Origin: JBBQFI01 sp038237805
Lineage (GTDB): Bacteria; Verrucomicrobiota; Verrucomicrobiia; Chthoniobacterales; UBA10450
Reading direction: 5' to 3'
NCBI GenBank assembly: GCA_038237805.1
Contig: JBBRYI010000006.1
Location: 62,001 to 126,000 of the forward strand
DNA length: 64,000 nt
Shown here: positions 35,956 to 45,400 of the stretch, piece after piece
Layout of the letters: every line of letters starts with the position of its first letter
How positions within the stretch are numbered: position 1 is the first letter of the stretch
Translations under genes and position numbers: made by a program
The notes under the pieces: generated by a model
Told to the model about the DNA's origin: nothing
Databases searched by the model: none
Seen by the model: the letters and a program-made list of their open reading frames with translations, nothing else

Positions 35956-37947
35956 CTAAATCGTTCCTGCGGTGCCGGCTTTTTCCCAACCTGGATCATG
36001 AGCGAGGGGAACTGTCGGGATAACCTGTTCTTCGATTAACTCGTTAGGCGTGTATTCCGGCGGAAGTGGCGGCGGCGCAGGTTTTGTCGCGCGCCCGGCA
36101 AATTCCTCTGGGAATTTTTCGACAAAGCTTTGCGTCGGCCAGGCGCACGCTTCGCCAAATGCGCAGATAGTTCGTCCAGCGATATTGTCGGCGACGGTCT
36201 TGAGCGTGTTTGGATCCTGCAGGATGCCGCCGCCAAGCAACATGCGGTCGGTAATTTTTTTCATCCAGAGCGAACCTTCGCGGCACGGCGTGCACTGGCC
36301 GCAGCTTTCGTGCGCGTAGAATTCGTTGATGTTGTTGAGGGCCCACACCATGTTGCGCGAGTCATCGAGAACGATGACTCCGCCGGAACCGGCCATGGAA
36401 CCTGCAGCGGTGAGCGAATCGAAATCCATCGGGATTTGATCGATCGTCATTTCGCGTTCGAGTGTGGTGCCGTCGATTTGCTTCTCCTTCAGCTTGAAGG
36501 TCTCGTCGGCGCGTAAGACTTTCGCAGAGCTTCCACCAGGAATGACCGCTTTCAGTCTACGGCCCCACTGAATTCCGCCGGCCATGTCGTAGATCAACTG
36601 ACCCATGGTGACGGCACCGACTTCGATTTCGAAATAACCTGGCCGCGCCACGTCGCCGCTAACGCAAACGATGCGGGTGCCGGTGTTGTTTGGTCGGCCA
36701 AGTTTCGCGTATTCCGCGCCGCCCATCGCGATGATGTGTTTCACGTGGCATAGCGTTTCGACGTTGTTCACGATCGTGGGCGACATGTAGAGACCGAGAA
36801 CTGCCGGAAAATATGGCGGCTTGATGCGAGGATAAGCGCGCTTTCCCTCAAGCGACTCGATCAGGCCGGTTTCTTCGCCGCAAATGTAAGCGCCGGCGCC
36901 GCGATGAATGTAAATCTCAACATCGAAGCCGGTGCCGAGAATATTTTTGCCGACGAAATTCTTCGCGCGCGCTTCTTCGATCGCACGTTCGAGGATTTTC
37001 GCGCCTTCGGGGAATTCGCCTCTTATATATATGTAGGCGATACGCGCGTTAAGAGCGATGCAAGAGATGAGAATTCCCTCAAGGAGCTGATGTGGATCTT
37101 CGTGGATAATGTAGCGGTCCTTGAAAGTTCCAGGCTCCGACTCGTCGGCGTTGCAAATTAAGTAGACCGGCTTCTTCTCATCGGGCTTGATGAATCCCCA
37201 CTTAACGCCGCATGGAAATCCGGCGCCGCCACGGCCGCGAAGTCCGGACGTTTTTACTTCGTTCACAATGTCGGCGCGCGACATGGTGACAGCTTTCTTT
37301 AACTGCTCGTAACCGCCGTCACGCAAATAAGTATCGATGTCTGGCGTCCAATCTTTGCGCCCGATGTTTTTGAAGACGAGTCGACGCTCCATTGGATGTG
37401 GGGAATGCGGATTGCGGATCGCGGAATGCGGATTGAGGAGCAGATCGCGCGCAGAGACGTCACGTGCATTTTCGTACAGCTCATCGTCGATCATGCAAAC
37501 CGGCGCGGTCCCGCAACTGGCAAGACATTCCACGAACTCGCTGCTGTACTCACCGTCAGCGCTCAACGAAACAGGATTGTGCATTCCGTTATCGTCGTGT
37601 TGTCGATCGATTTCGGTGGCGGCACACAAGTCTTCCATCAGTTGATAACCGCCAGCCATCGCGCAACTCAATGTGCGGCAAACACGAATATGTTTTTTCC
37701 CAAAGCGCGACTGACGGAACATCGGGTAAAACGTCACCAACTCGAGAATGTTGATCGGTTGCAGCTCGAGCTTCGCCGCGATCCAGTTCACCCCATCATC
37801 GTTGATTAACCCAAAGTGCTCCTGCCACAGATGCAGGAGGGGCATGGCAGCGCTGCGTTTTCGATCGGGCGGATAGCGCCCGATCGCTTCGTCCATTTTT
37901 CGCTCCAGCTCGGGCGGTACGCGCGTGCTCGTCGAATCCACAGACAA
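35956..37947 (-). CDS. nuoEF: Fused NADH-quinone oxidoreductase subunits E and F
   Basis: 663 residues. Residues 1-165 are NuoE ([2Fe-2S], CRTLSCAMAG and CLASCGTAPVC); from Met at 37392 (MERRLVFKNIG) it is NuoF with RGRGGAGFPCGVKW, CNADESEPGTFKDR, GAGAYICGEETGLIESLEG, and the [4Fe-4S] motif SCGQCTPCREGS. The two are joined by LLLNPHSAIRNPHSPHP, encoded by a short tandem repeat (37399-37437). NuoE and NuoF touch in the NADH module, so a fusion is workable. The unit may still start NuoF internally at 37392. The C-terminal 35 residues are Pro-rich and not part of the usual family. Confidence 0.93.
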   Translation of the reverse strand: MSVDSTSTRVPPELERKMDEAIGRYPPDRKRSAAMPLLHLWQEHFGLINDDGVNWIAAKLELQPINILELVTFYPMFRQSRFGKKHIRVCRTLSCAMAGGYQLMEDLCAATEIDRQHDDNGMHNPVSLSADGEYSSEFVECLASCGTAPVCMIDDELYENARDVSARDLLLNPHSAIRNPHSPHPMERRLVFKNIGRKDWTPDIDTYLRDGGYEQLKKAVTMSRADIVNEVKTSGLRGRGGAGFPCGVKWGFIKPDEKKPVYLICNADESEPGTFKDRYIIHEDPHQLLEGILISCIALNARIAYIYIRGEFPEGAKILERAIEEARAKNFVGKNILGTGFDVEIYIHRGAGAYICGEETGLIESLEGKRAYPRIKPPYFPAVLGLYMSPTIVNNVETLCHVKHIIAMGGAEYAKLGRPNNTGTRIVCVSGDVARPGYFEIEVGAVTMGQLIYDMAGGIQWGRRLKAVIPGGSSAKVLRADETFKLKEKQIDGTTLEREMTIDQIPMDFDSLTAAGSMAGSGGVIVLDDSRNMVWALNNINEFYAHESCGQCTPCREGSLWMKKITDRMLLGGGILQDPNTLKTVADNIAGRTICAFGEACAWPTQSFVEKFPEEFAGRATKPAPPPLPPEYTPNELIEEQVIPTVPLAHDPGWEKAGTAGTI
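37399..37437. repeat. Short tandem repeat forming the NuoE-NuoF linker
   Basis: Units of GGAATGCGGATT / GCGGATC on the + strand repeat about three times. Read on the minus strand they give N-P-H-S-A-I-R-N-P-H-S. The repetitive, non-domain character suggests intergenic DNA that became coding. Confidence 0.7.
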
Positions 37948-37948
37948 G

Positions 37949-38227
37949 CTATTGCGTAAGTGTGCTCTCTTTCGATTGCACTTTGTCGTCTTTAAAAACG
38001 ACTGTCACCCTATCCTGGCCCTGTCTATAGGTGTAGGTCGTTTTCTTCAGTAAAATAAGATCGGTCGTGTCGATCGCGCTTGGTGGACCAAGAATCGATT
38101 CCACCTGTTTCTTCGACATTCCTACGCTGACTTCGTCAACATTGGCCTTCGTTAGGCGGCCGCCGCTGTGGCAACCACTCAGCGCGAGCGCAGCCGTCGC
38201 GACCAGTGTGACAAAAAAAAACTTCAT
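37949..38227 (-). CDS. Small lipoprotein with SmpA/OmlA (BamE-like) domain
   Basis: 92 residues. Lipoprotein signal peptide ending LALSGC, then a BamE-like fold signature: VDEVSVGMSKKQVESILGPP and a C-terminal strand pair (YTYRQGQDRVTVVFKDDKV). Probably anchored in the outer or inner membrane. A paralogue lies immediately upstream with a 4-bp overlap. It sits inside the nuo operon between nuoD and nuoEF, an odd place; a link to complex I is unproven. Confidence 0.82.
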   Translation of the reverse strand: MKFFFVTLVATAALALSGCHSGGRLTKANVDEVSVGMSKKQVESILGPPSAIDTTDLILLKKTTYTYRQGQDRVTVVFKDDKVQSKESTLTQ

Positions 38228-38532
38228 GGCTCGCGGCCGAGATTGCCCTCTTTGCTATCTACTTCGTCGTTCTTAAAAGTGATAAGGGCGAATTTCTTGC
38301 CGTCTTCGTAGCGATAGGTTGTTTTTTTGAAGATCACCATGTCCTTCGTTTCCAACGTCGTGGGCGGTCCGAGAATTTTCTCCACCTGCGCCTTCGACAT
38401 ACCGGTTGTGACCTGGTCGTAATTGGCCGGAGTCAGTTTAGAACCGGTGAGGGCACTGCGATCGCAGCTGACAAAAGCAACCAGGATCGTGGCGAGAAGA
38501 AGAATGAGCGGGTGTTTTTTTTTGTTTTTCAT
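38224..38532 (-). CDS. Small lipoprotein with SmpA/OmlA (BamE-like) domain, paralogue
   Basis: 102 residues. Signal peptide with lipobox-like LVAFVSC, then YDQVTTGMSKAQVEKILGPP and TTYRYEDGKKFALITFKND, matching the following gene almost motif for motif. A tandem duplication is the likely origin. Overlaps the second copy by 4 bp and follows nuoD closely, so it is expressed with complex I. Confidence 0.82.
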   Translation of the reverse strand: MKNKKKHPLILLLATILVAFVSCDRSALTGSKLTPANYDQVTTGMSKAQVEKILGPPTTLETKDMVIFKKTTYRYEDGKKFALITFKNDEVDSKEGNLGREP

Positions 38533-38541
38533 ATTTCCAGT

Positions 38542-39804
38542 TCATCTGTCGCATTCTCCCATGACGAAGTCCAGACTTCCGAGAATTGCGACGACATCGC
38601 TGACCATGTGGCCCGGTAACAACTCTGGCAGAATGCTCAGATTTACGAAGGAGGGCGCGCGAATTTTGAGCCGATACGGCACGCCGCCGCCCTTGCTTTT
38701 GATATAGAAACCGAGCTCACCCTTCGGATTTTCTGCCGCGAAATAAATTTCTCCTGGCGGCGCATCGAGCCCTTCGGTCACAACAATAAAATGGTGAATC
38801 AATTCCTCCATCTTTGTCATGACATGTGATTTTGGCGGCAATGTATTTTTCCAATCCGCGATGTTGATCGGACCGCTCGGGAGTTTATCGATTACCTGAC
38901 GCAAGATGAGGACGCTTTGGCGCATTTCTTCGATGCGCACCAGATAGCGATCGTAACAATCCCCCGCGCTTCCGATCACAACATCGAAATCATACTTCTC
39001 GTAATCGAGATAAGGGTGTTTGCGGCGGAGATCGTGTTCGATGCCACTGCCGCGCAGATTCGGTCCGGATAGCGCGTAAGCGATCGCGCGATCTTGCGTG
39101 ATCACGCCAACGTCCCGCGTGCGATCGACGAAAATCGGATTTCGCGTTAGCAATCGGTCCATTTCATCCAGTTGCGGAATAAACTCATCGAGAAATTTTT
39201 CCAGCTGCGGAATAAATGTTTCCGGCAGATCGCGGATTTGTCCGCCCACGCGCGTGTAGGAAGTGGTAAAACGCGCGCCGGTGAGAAGTTCAAACAAGTT
39301 ATAAAGTTTCTCCCGTTCGGTGAAGCTGTAGAGAAAAACCGTCATCGCGCCGAGGTCGAGTGCCATCGCGCCCAGACCGAGAAGATGCGCGGAGATGCGC
39401 GAAGTTTCGCAGCAGATGGTGCGGATGGCCTGACCGCGCGGCGGCAACTCCCAACCCATTAATTTTTCCACCGCCAGCGCGTAAGCGACGTTATTTGAAA
39501 GCGGCGCCAAATAGTCGAGCCGATCCGTGTAAGGAACGAACTGATTATATTGCATGTTCTCCGCGATCTTTTCATCGCCGCGATGGAGGAAGCCGACGTC
39601 GGGCGTCGCTTTCGTAATCACTTCGCCATCGAGTTCGAGCACGAGTCGCAACACTCCATGCGTCGCGGGATGCGATGGGCCCATGTTAAGGACCATTTTC
39701 TCCCCGATATCGTCACCCGGGCTTTCGTTGCGAAGTTCGGCGTCCGCCGCGACGACGCGCGTCACAGGATCGGGCGATTCGATTTCGCGCGTGGTGAATG
39801 CCAT
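38542..39804 (-). CDS. nuoD: NADH-quinone oxidoreductase subunit D
   Basis: About 420 residues; the 49-kDa type subunit that forms the quinone site with NuoB. Motifs: MVLNMGPSHPATHGVLRLVL, GFLHRGDEKIAEN, YTDRLDYLAPLSNN, GARFTTSYTRVGG, GPNLRGSGIEHDLRRKHPY, and the terminal SLDFVMGECDR. ATG 39804 (MAFTTRE) is used. A longer frame up to 40062 translates a family C repeat and is rejected. First gene of this nuo operon; nuoA, nuoB and nuoC are not upstream. Confidence 0.95.
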   Translation of the reverse strand: MAFTTREIESPDPVTRVVAADAELRNESPGDDIGEKMVLNMGPSHPATHGVLRLVLELDGEVITKATPDVGFLHRGDEKIAENMQYNQFVPYTDRLDYLAPLSNNVAYALAVEKLMGWELPPRGQAIRTICCETSRISAHLLGLGAMALDLGAMTVFLYSFTEREKLYNLFELLTGARFTTSYTRVGGQIRDLPETFIPQLEKFLDEFIPQLDEMDRLLTRNPIFVDRTRDVGVITQDRAIAYALSGPNLRGSGIEHDLRRKHPYLDYEKYDFDVVIGSAGDCYDRYLVRIEEMRQSVLILRQVIDKLPSGPINIADWKNTLPPKSHVMTKMEELIHHFIVVTEGLDAPPGEIYFAAENPKGELGFYIKSKGGGVPYRLKIRAPSFVNLSILPELLPGHMVSDVVAILGSLDFVMGECDR

Positions 39805-39870
39805 AAGCGGGAGTTCGCTTATGCTCGCAACACAGCCTGATGGTGCAAGCGCAAAGTCGCCGAGCCACTC

Positions 39871-39965
39871 GTCATCCCGAACGAAGTGAGGGACCTCGCG
39901 AGTCCAGCATGTGCGTTGCGCTCTGAGATGATTTGTGAGGTCCCTCGCGTTCGCTCGGGATGACA
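39871..39965. repeat. Family C intergenic inverted repeat, copy 4
   Basis: GTCATCCCGAACGAAGTGAG and CTCGCGTTCGCTCGGGATGACA arms. It lies in the divergent promoter gap of nuoD and fabD (39805-40019), which holds no other recognised element. Confidence 0.78.
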
Positions 39966-40019
39966 GGCGATATTTAGATGCTCGCTCTGCAACAAGAAGA
40001 GCGCTAACTACAACAAATA

Positions 40020-40958
40020 ATGTCGAAAAAAATCGCGCTACTATTCGCCGGACAGGGCGCACAAAGCGTCGGGATGGGCCGCGATTTGGCGCAACAATTC
40101 CCCACCGCGGCAGAATTGTTTCAAAAAGCGGATGAAATTCTTGGGCGTTCTTTAACAGGCGTCATGTGGAATGGTCCGCTCGACGACTTGACGAAGACAT
40201 CGAATTGCCAGCCGGCTCTTTTTGTTCACGCCCTCGCGACGCTGGCGGTCTTACGCGAAATTGCAGGCGAATTTGCGATTGAGGGCGCAGCCGGCTTGTC
40301 GTTAGGCGAGATGACTGCACATACGGCAGCCGGGACATTCGATTTCGCGACGGGATTGAAAGTTGTGCAAAGGCGAGGGGAATTCATGGATGAAGCCTGC
40401 GCCGCAACCATCGGAGGAATGGCAGCGATGATTGGCGCTTTGGAAAACGATGTGCGCCGTCTGGCTGCGGACGAAGACGTCGATATTGCGAATATCAACG
40501 CGCCCGGCCAAATCGTGATCTCGGGCGAGCTCGCTAAAGTCGAGGGGGCAGTTGGGGTGGCGAAAGAATACGGAATTCGGCGGGCGACCTTGCTCAATGT
40601 CGCGGGAGCTTATCATTCGCGTTTGATGGAAAGCGCTTACCAAAAGCTGGGTCAGGCGCTCGGTTATGTGCAGGTTCGAACACCGCATTTTGCTGTCGTT
40701 AGTAATGTCACGGGGGAAGAAGTTGAAAATCCGGACGACATTCGCCGAACTTTGCAAGATCAAATCACTGCGACTGTTCGCTGGGTGGATTGCATGGAGC
40801 GCCTGCTCGCGCGTGGTTGCGAGCTTTTCATCGAACTCGGCCCGGGAAATGTGCTTGCCGGTTTGCTGCAGCGTATTCGTAAAGGTGTCGCAGTTGTAAG
40901 CGTGAGTGATCCCGCGTCGGTACAGGCGGCCGTGGAAAAATTGCAGGCCGCTCTCTAG
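40020..40958 (+). CDS. fabD: Malonyl-CoA:ACP transacylase
   Basis: Loads malonyl groups on acyl carrier protein for fatty acid synthesis. 312 residues. KIALLFAGQGAQSVGMGRDL start; nucleophile elbow GLSLGEMTAH with the active Ser (Leu replaces the usual His before it); catalytic His in NVAGAYHSRLMESA; GPGNVLAGLL near the end. No other fab genes are adjacent. ATG 40020 follows an A-rich stretch. Confidence 0.94.
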   Translation: MSKKIALLFAGQGAQSVGMGRDLAQQFPTAAELFQKADEILGRSLTGVMWNGPLDDLTKTSNCQPALFVHALATLAVLREIAGEFAIEGAAGLSLGEMTAHTAAGTFDFATGLKVVQRRGEFMDEACAATIGGMAAMIGALENDVRRLAADEDVDIANINAPGQIVISGELAKVEGAVGVAKEYGIRRATLLNVAGAYHSRLMESAYQKLGQALGYVQVRTPHFAVVSNVTGEEVENPDDIRRTLQDQITATVRWVDCMERLLARGCELFIELGPGNVLAGLLQRIRKGVAVVSVSDPASVQAAVEKLQAAL

Positions 40959-41008
40959 ACGGGAAGAACGCGATTGCGTTTGAGTCGTGCGCTGCCTAGC
41001 GTCGCAGC

Positions 41009-41461
41009 ATGTCGCTGCAGCAACAAATTGATTCGGATTTGAAAGACGCGATGCGCGCGAAAGATGCGACGAAGCTTGGTGTTTTGCGCATGCTCAAATC
41101 CGCACTGATGTACGCGGCGATCGAAAAGTCTGACGCTGAAAGCGAACTCAATGAGGCCGAATCAATCCAGGTCATTCGCAAACAGGCCAAACAGCGACAG
41201 GATTCGATTGAAAGTTTCGAGAAAGGCGGTCGCATGGAACTAGCCGCGAAAGAAAAGGAAGAGCTGGAAATCTTGAGTGGGTATCTTCCGCAGCAACTTG
41301 GTGCCGACGAATTGTCGAAAATTGTGAGCGAAGCGATCGCCGCGGTCGGTGCAACATCGAAGGCGCAAATGGGCCCGGTAATGAAGGAGCTGCAGACCAA
41401 GGTGGGCGGACGCGCCGATGGAAAGACGTTGAGCCAGGAAGTGCAGCGGCAGCTAGCCTAA
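41009..41461 (+). CDS. GatB/YqeY domain protein
   Basis: 150 residues, all-helical YqeY family. LQQQIDSDLKDAMRAKDATK, LRMLKSALMYAAIEK, IRKQAKQRQDSIESFEKGGR, LSGYLPQQLGADEL, MGPVMKELQTKVGGRADGK. Resembles the C-terminal tRNA-binding domain of GatB; a role in amidotransferase or tRNA contact is possible but unproven. A free copy is normal. Ends on a copy of the CTCGTTAGGC-type motif (its last codons are GCC TAA). Confidence 0.9.
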   Translation: MSLQQQIDSDLKDAMRAKDATKLGVLRMLKSALMYAAIEKSDAESELNEAESIQVIRKQAKQRQDSIESFEKGGRMELAAKEKEELEILSGYLPQQLGADELSKIVSEAIAAVGATSKAQMGPVMKELQTKVGGRADGKTLSQEVQRQLA

Positions 41462-41473
41462 CGAATTAGTCGC

Positions 41474-42154
41474 ATGCTGACAGCGATTATCGTCGCGGCC
41501 GGAAGCAGTCAACGCATGGGTTTCGACAAACTTTTTGCCCTGCTCGGGGACAAGCCGGTCGTCGCGCACGCGATCGACGCCTTCGAGCAAACTCGGTCCG
41601 TTGACGAGATTGTTTTGGTAGGCCGTAAGGAACGACTCAGTGAGCTCCTAGATATCGTGCGAAGCCACGGATTCCCGAAGGTACGAACAGTGATTCCCGG
41701 CGGCGAGCGCCGGCAGGATTCGGTGTGCGCAGGCTTGGCTCAGGCCGATGCGGAATTTGTGGCGGTGCACGATGCGGCGCGACCACTCGTTAGGCCAGAA
41801 CAGATCGAGCAAGTTTTCGAAGCGGCGCGCAAATATGGGGCCGCTGCACTCGCGGAGCCGGTCAAGGACACGCTCAAGCGCGTGGACGCGCGGAATTTCA
41901 TCTGTGGCTCGGTCGAGCGAGAACAAATGTATGCGTTGCAAACGCCGCAGATTGTCTCGCGTGAAGTTTTGGCTCGGGCTTACGAAACGATCTTCGCGAA
42001 AAATGTTTCGGTTACGGACGAAACTTCTGCGCTTGAACATGTCGGCGCCAAAGTCGCGATTGTGACGAATCAAGATTTCAATTTCAAAATCACCGTTCCC
42101 GGCGATCTAGAGCTTGCCAAATTCGTCCTGAACGAACGGGCCAAGTCTCCGTAA
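41474..42154 (+). CDS. ispD: 2-C-methyl-D-erythritol 4-phosphate cytidylyltransferase
   Basis: Third step of the MEP isoprenoid pathway. 226 residues. CTP-binding loop IIVAAGSSQRMGFDKLFALL, VIPGGERRQDSVCAGL, VHDAARPLVRPEQI, EPVKDTLKRV, LQTPQIVSREVL, and TDETSALEHVGAKV. Lies 12 bp after the YqeY gene. The next island starts about 300 bp downstream. Confidence 0.96.
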   Translation: MLTAIIVAAGSSQRMGFDKLFALLGDKPVVAHAIDAFEQTRSVDEIVLVGRKERLSELLDIVRSHGFPKVRTVIPGGERRQDSVCAGLAQADAEFVAVHDAARPLVRPEQIEQVFEAARKYGAAALAEPVKDTLKRVDARNFICGSVEREQMYALQTPQIVSREVLARAYETIFAKNVSVTDETSALEHVGAKVAIVTNQDFNFKITVPGDLELAKFVLNERAKSP

Positions 42155-42460
42155 CAATCGCGACAGCGATCGAACGGAACGCGCCGAAGGTATCACTAGC
42201 CGGAGTTCTGCAGTTTTCCTGCAAAAGGAGCCCGTTCCCGAATCGCAAATAATTTGCAAAAAGTTTTGACGGCAAATTGCGATCCTGTCTACGCTGAGCG
42301 TTTCGATTCCCTCTATCTGGCGTTTCGGAAACTCAACCAACCACCCTGAACGAATTCAAAAGCCATGCGAACACCTCCCTTCTCTTCCCTTTACATTGAT
42401 ACTTCACCGCGACGATCTTTAGACGGTCTCCTCGTAAACGTTGGAGGCGGAACAATCGTG
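42155..42460. other. Gap before the RHS gene, with inverted repeat
   Basis: No gene is seen. AATTTGC (42251-42257) and GCAAATT (42272-42278) form an inverted repeat around a 14-nt centre, overlapping the candidate -35 element. An in-frame ATG at 42365 could start the RHS gene earlier, but ATG 42461 is followed by a better signal peptide. Confidence 0.45.
42266..42295 (+). promoter_or_regulatory. Candidate promoter for the RHS gene
   Basis: TTGACG, an 18-bp spacer, and TACGCT. A fair -35 but poor -10 match; placed 170 bp before the RHS start. Low confidence. Confidence 0.25.
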
Positions 42461-45400
42461 ATGACTCGATCGACTCACGATTCTCCTACGAGCGGTCGAA
42501 AATCATCCGTGCCTGCTCTTTGGATAATAAGAGGACTAGCGCTAGCCATGTTATGGCTCGTTGTTCATACAGCGGAGGCTTCGAGGGTTGTGTGGACCGG
42601 GTTACACGACATTAGGTGCGGCTATCCGCAGCACAATTGCGGAACTAGCGCAGGTCACGTTTACTTAAATATTCATTGGGCCGGAATCACGCTGGGCGAT
42701 ATTTATTACATATACAATGATCGCGGTGAGTTGATGGCCCAGCAGGCAATTGGCAGTCCCAGCGGAACTGCGGTCATAGATCGCGGTTCCTATACTATGT
42801 GCGACTGCCTGCCGGGGACATATGAGGTGCTCGATTTGATTGCGGTCCGAGCGGCGGGTTATAACTTTGGTCGCGTGTTGCCAGCGTCGGGCGGCGAAAT
42901 ATTGAACGGCGTGGTAATGCCCGGAATGAATTGCACAGAAGGATGTCCGGGCGGTCCGACTAATGAAATTTACGTGGACATTTACCTGGGCACCGCAATT
43001 CCGAGCACACATGTTAAGCCGTGTGATAGCAAGGAGGGTGGCGATCAATGCAAGTCCTGCGCGGGGGGTATGGCCCGTTACAGTGTGCACTCAATGCTGG
43101 CCAGTCTAAACATCGAAGATACACCTGTTGGATATTCGCCGCCGCGTGGACCTGCGGTTAATTTCACCGTTACCTATAATCAGAGAGACGCGGATTTGCC
43201 CCCCTCCGCTACTTTTTCCAACCTGGGGTCGAAGTGGAGCTTCAATTGGCTCTCCTACGTAACAGACAATCCCCGTACTCAACTGGCGTCTCTACCGGCT
43301 GCTTTCCTGACAGTCCCCGGTGGCGGAACAGAAAAATATCTCTTTGATTCGGGAACTCAGACTTTTTCTCGAGATCCTCAGAGCCATGCTATCCTCGTGC
43401 GGATTCCTCCGGGCACCTCGACCCCCGACGGTAGCTATGAAAGACAATTGCCGGATGGTTCCAAGCAGGTATTCGCCCAAAGCGATAGTGCTACTTCCTA
43501 TCCGCGCAAATTCTTCATGACGCAGTGGATTGATCCTTCCGGCAATGCCGTAACGATTCAGTATCTGCCAAACAGCACAAAGATCGATAAGATCATTGAT
43601 GGGGTGGGAAATCCACCTACTCAGTTTTACTATGAAGACGCTAACAATCCTTACCGGATTACAAAGGTCACCGATCCATTTAATCGTTCAGCAATTCTGG
43701 GCTATACCAATGGCCAGTTAACCAGCATTACCGACCCTGTCGGAATTGTCTCCCAATTCCATTACGTGCCGGGAACCGATTTTATTGATTCGTTAACTAC
43801 CCCATATGGTACAACCACTTTCACAACAGGCGAGTCGGGAACAAACCGATGGATTGAAATCACTGATCCTGAAGGTGGAAAAGAGCGGGTTGAATATCGT
43901 GACAATGCACCCGGCATCAGTGCAACGGAGGCGAGTGTTCCGACTGGGTTCGCGAGCGCGAACACTGCACTTAACGTCGCGAATAGCTTCTATTGGAGCA
44001 AGAAGGCGATGCAGTTGTACCCGCCGGTGAATGGTGTTCCTGACTATACGAAAGCCAAGATTTCCCATTGGCTCTACAACTCTGACGGTACCGTTTCCGG
44101 AATCCTAGGGAGTGAGAAGGCGCCATTAGAAAACCGTGTTTGGCATTCCTACGAAGGACAGGTAGACCAGACTCACGTCGGTACGCATGCGAATCCAATC
44201 AAAACTGCACGCGTATTGGACGACGGCACAACCCAGCTCTGGCAGTATGAGTACAACAACGCTCTCGCTAAAATGACGAAATCGACCGACCCAGGCAGTC
44301 GCGTTACGAGCTATGATTACGATCCGGACAATAACATTGATCTGTTGATGGTGCGACAGACGACCGGTTCAAATAACGAGCTTTTGCGGACGATGACCTA
44401 TTCACAACATAAGGTCGTCACTGATAAAGATGCTGCGGGCAAGACCACAATCTACGAATACAACGGCTTCGGCCAGATTACGAAGGTTAAGAACGCCAGA
44501 AACGAAGAGACGTCCTATGTGTACGGCCCTGCCACTGGTGTGCCAACCGGCTATCTCTCTTCGGTATCCAGCCCAACATATAACGGAGTATCAGCTGAAA
44601 CAAAGTTCACTTATGACTCCGCCAACCGCGTCCGAACCGTGACGAATGTTCCCGATAACTACACCGTTACAACCGATTACGATAATCTTGATCGTCCGAT
44701 CACGGTCGCTTATCCCGACGGAACTACTCAACAGTCCGAATACAAACAGGATTTTGGGCAGGCCGACCCCGGTAAAAATATTCTCGATCTAACTAAGACG
44801 ATCGATCGCCGCGGACGCCAAACCGTTCGTCACTACAACAGAAATCGGCAGCTCGATTCATTGACCGAGCCATTCGGTAGCAACTCCACGCGCACTACCT
44901 CCTATGAGTGGTGCACGTGCGGTTCTCTTACCGGCATTACCGACCCGCGCGGCAAAATCACCAAATTCGACCACGACCTGCAAAGGCGGGTCATTTCAAA
45001 GACGTTTGGTTACGGCACTCCCAGTGCTACGACGGTTTCTTACGCATACGAGAACACAACGAGCCGATTGAAATCGATGACGGATGCGAAGAGCCAGCGC
45101 ACGAATTATCAGTATTGGCTCGACGATACCCTCCAGCAAATCAGTTATACGAATATAGCGGGCCAGCCGCTTAGTCCGCCTACGCCGAGTGTTAGTTTCA
45201 CCTATGATACTAACTACAATCGCGTCGCGACGATGGTGGATGGAACCGGCACAACGAGCTATTCATATTACCAGATCACCACAACGCCCCCGCTTGGCGC
45301 CGGCCAACTCCAAACCGTCGATGGTCCGTTGGCAAATGACGTCATTACGTATGGCTATGATGAGTTGGGTCGCATCACCAGCCAGTCGATTAACGGTGTA

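Noticed and set aside
39805..40062. N-terminal extension of nuoD of about 86 residues
   Set aside because: It translates a family C repeat; family members start at the MAFTTRE position.
42155..42460. Possible attachment site or tRNA at the left edge of the RHS island
   Set aside because: No tRNA-like fold or flanking direct repeat was found.
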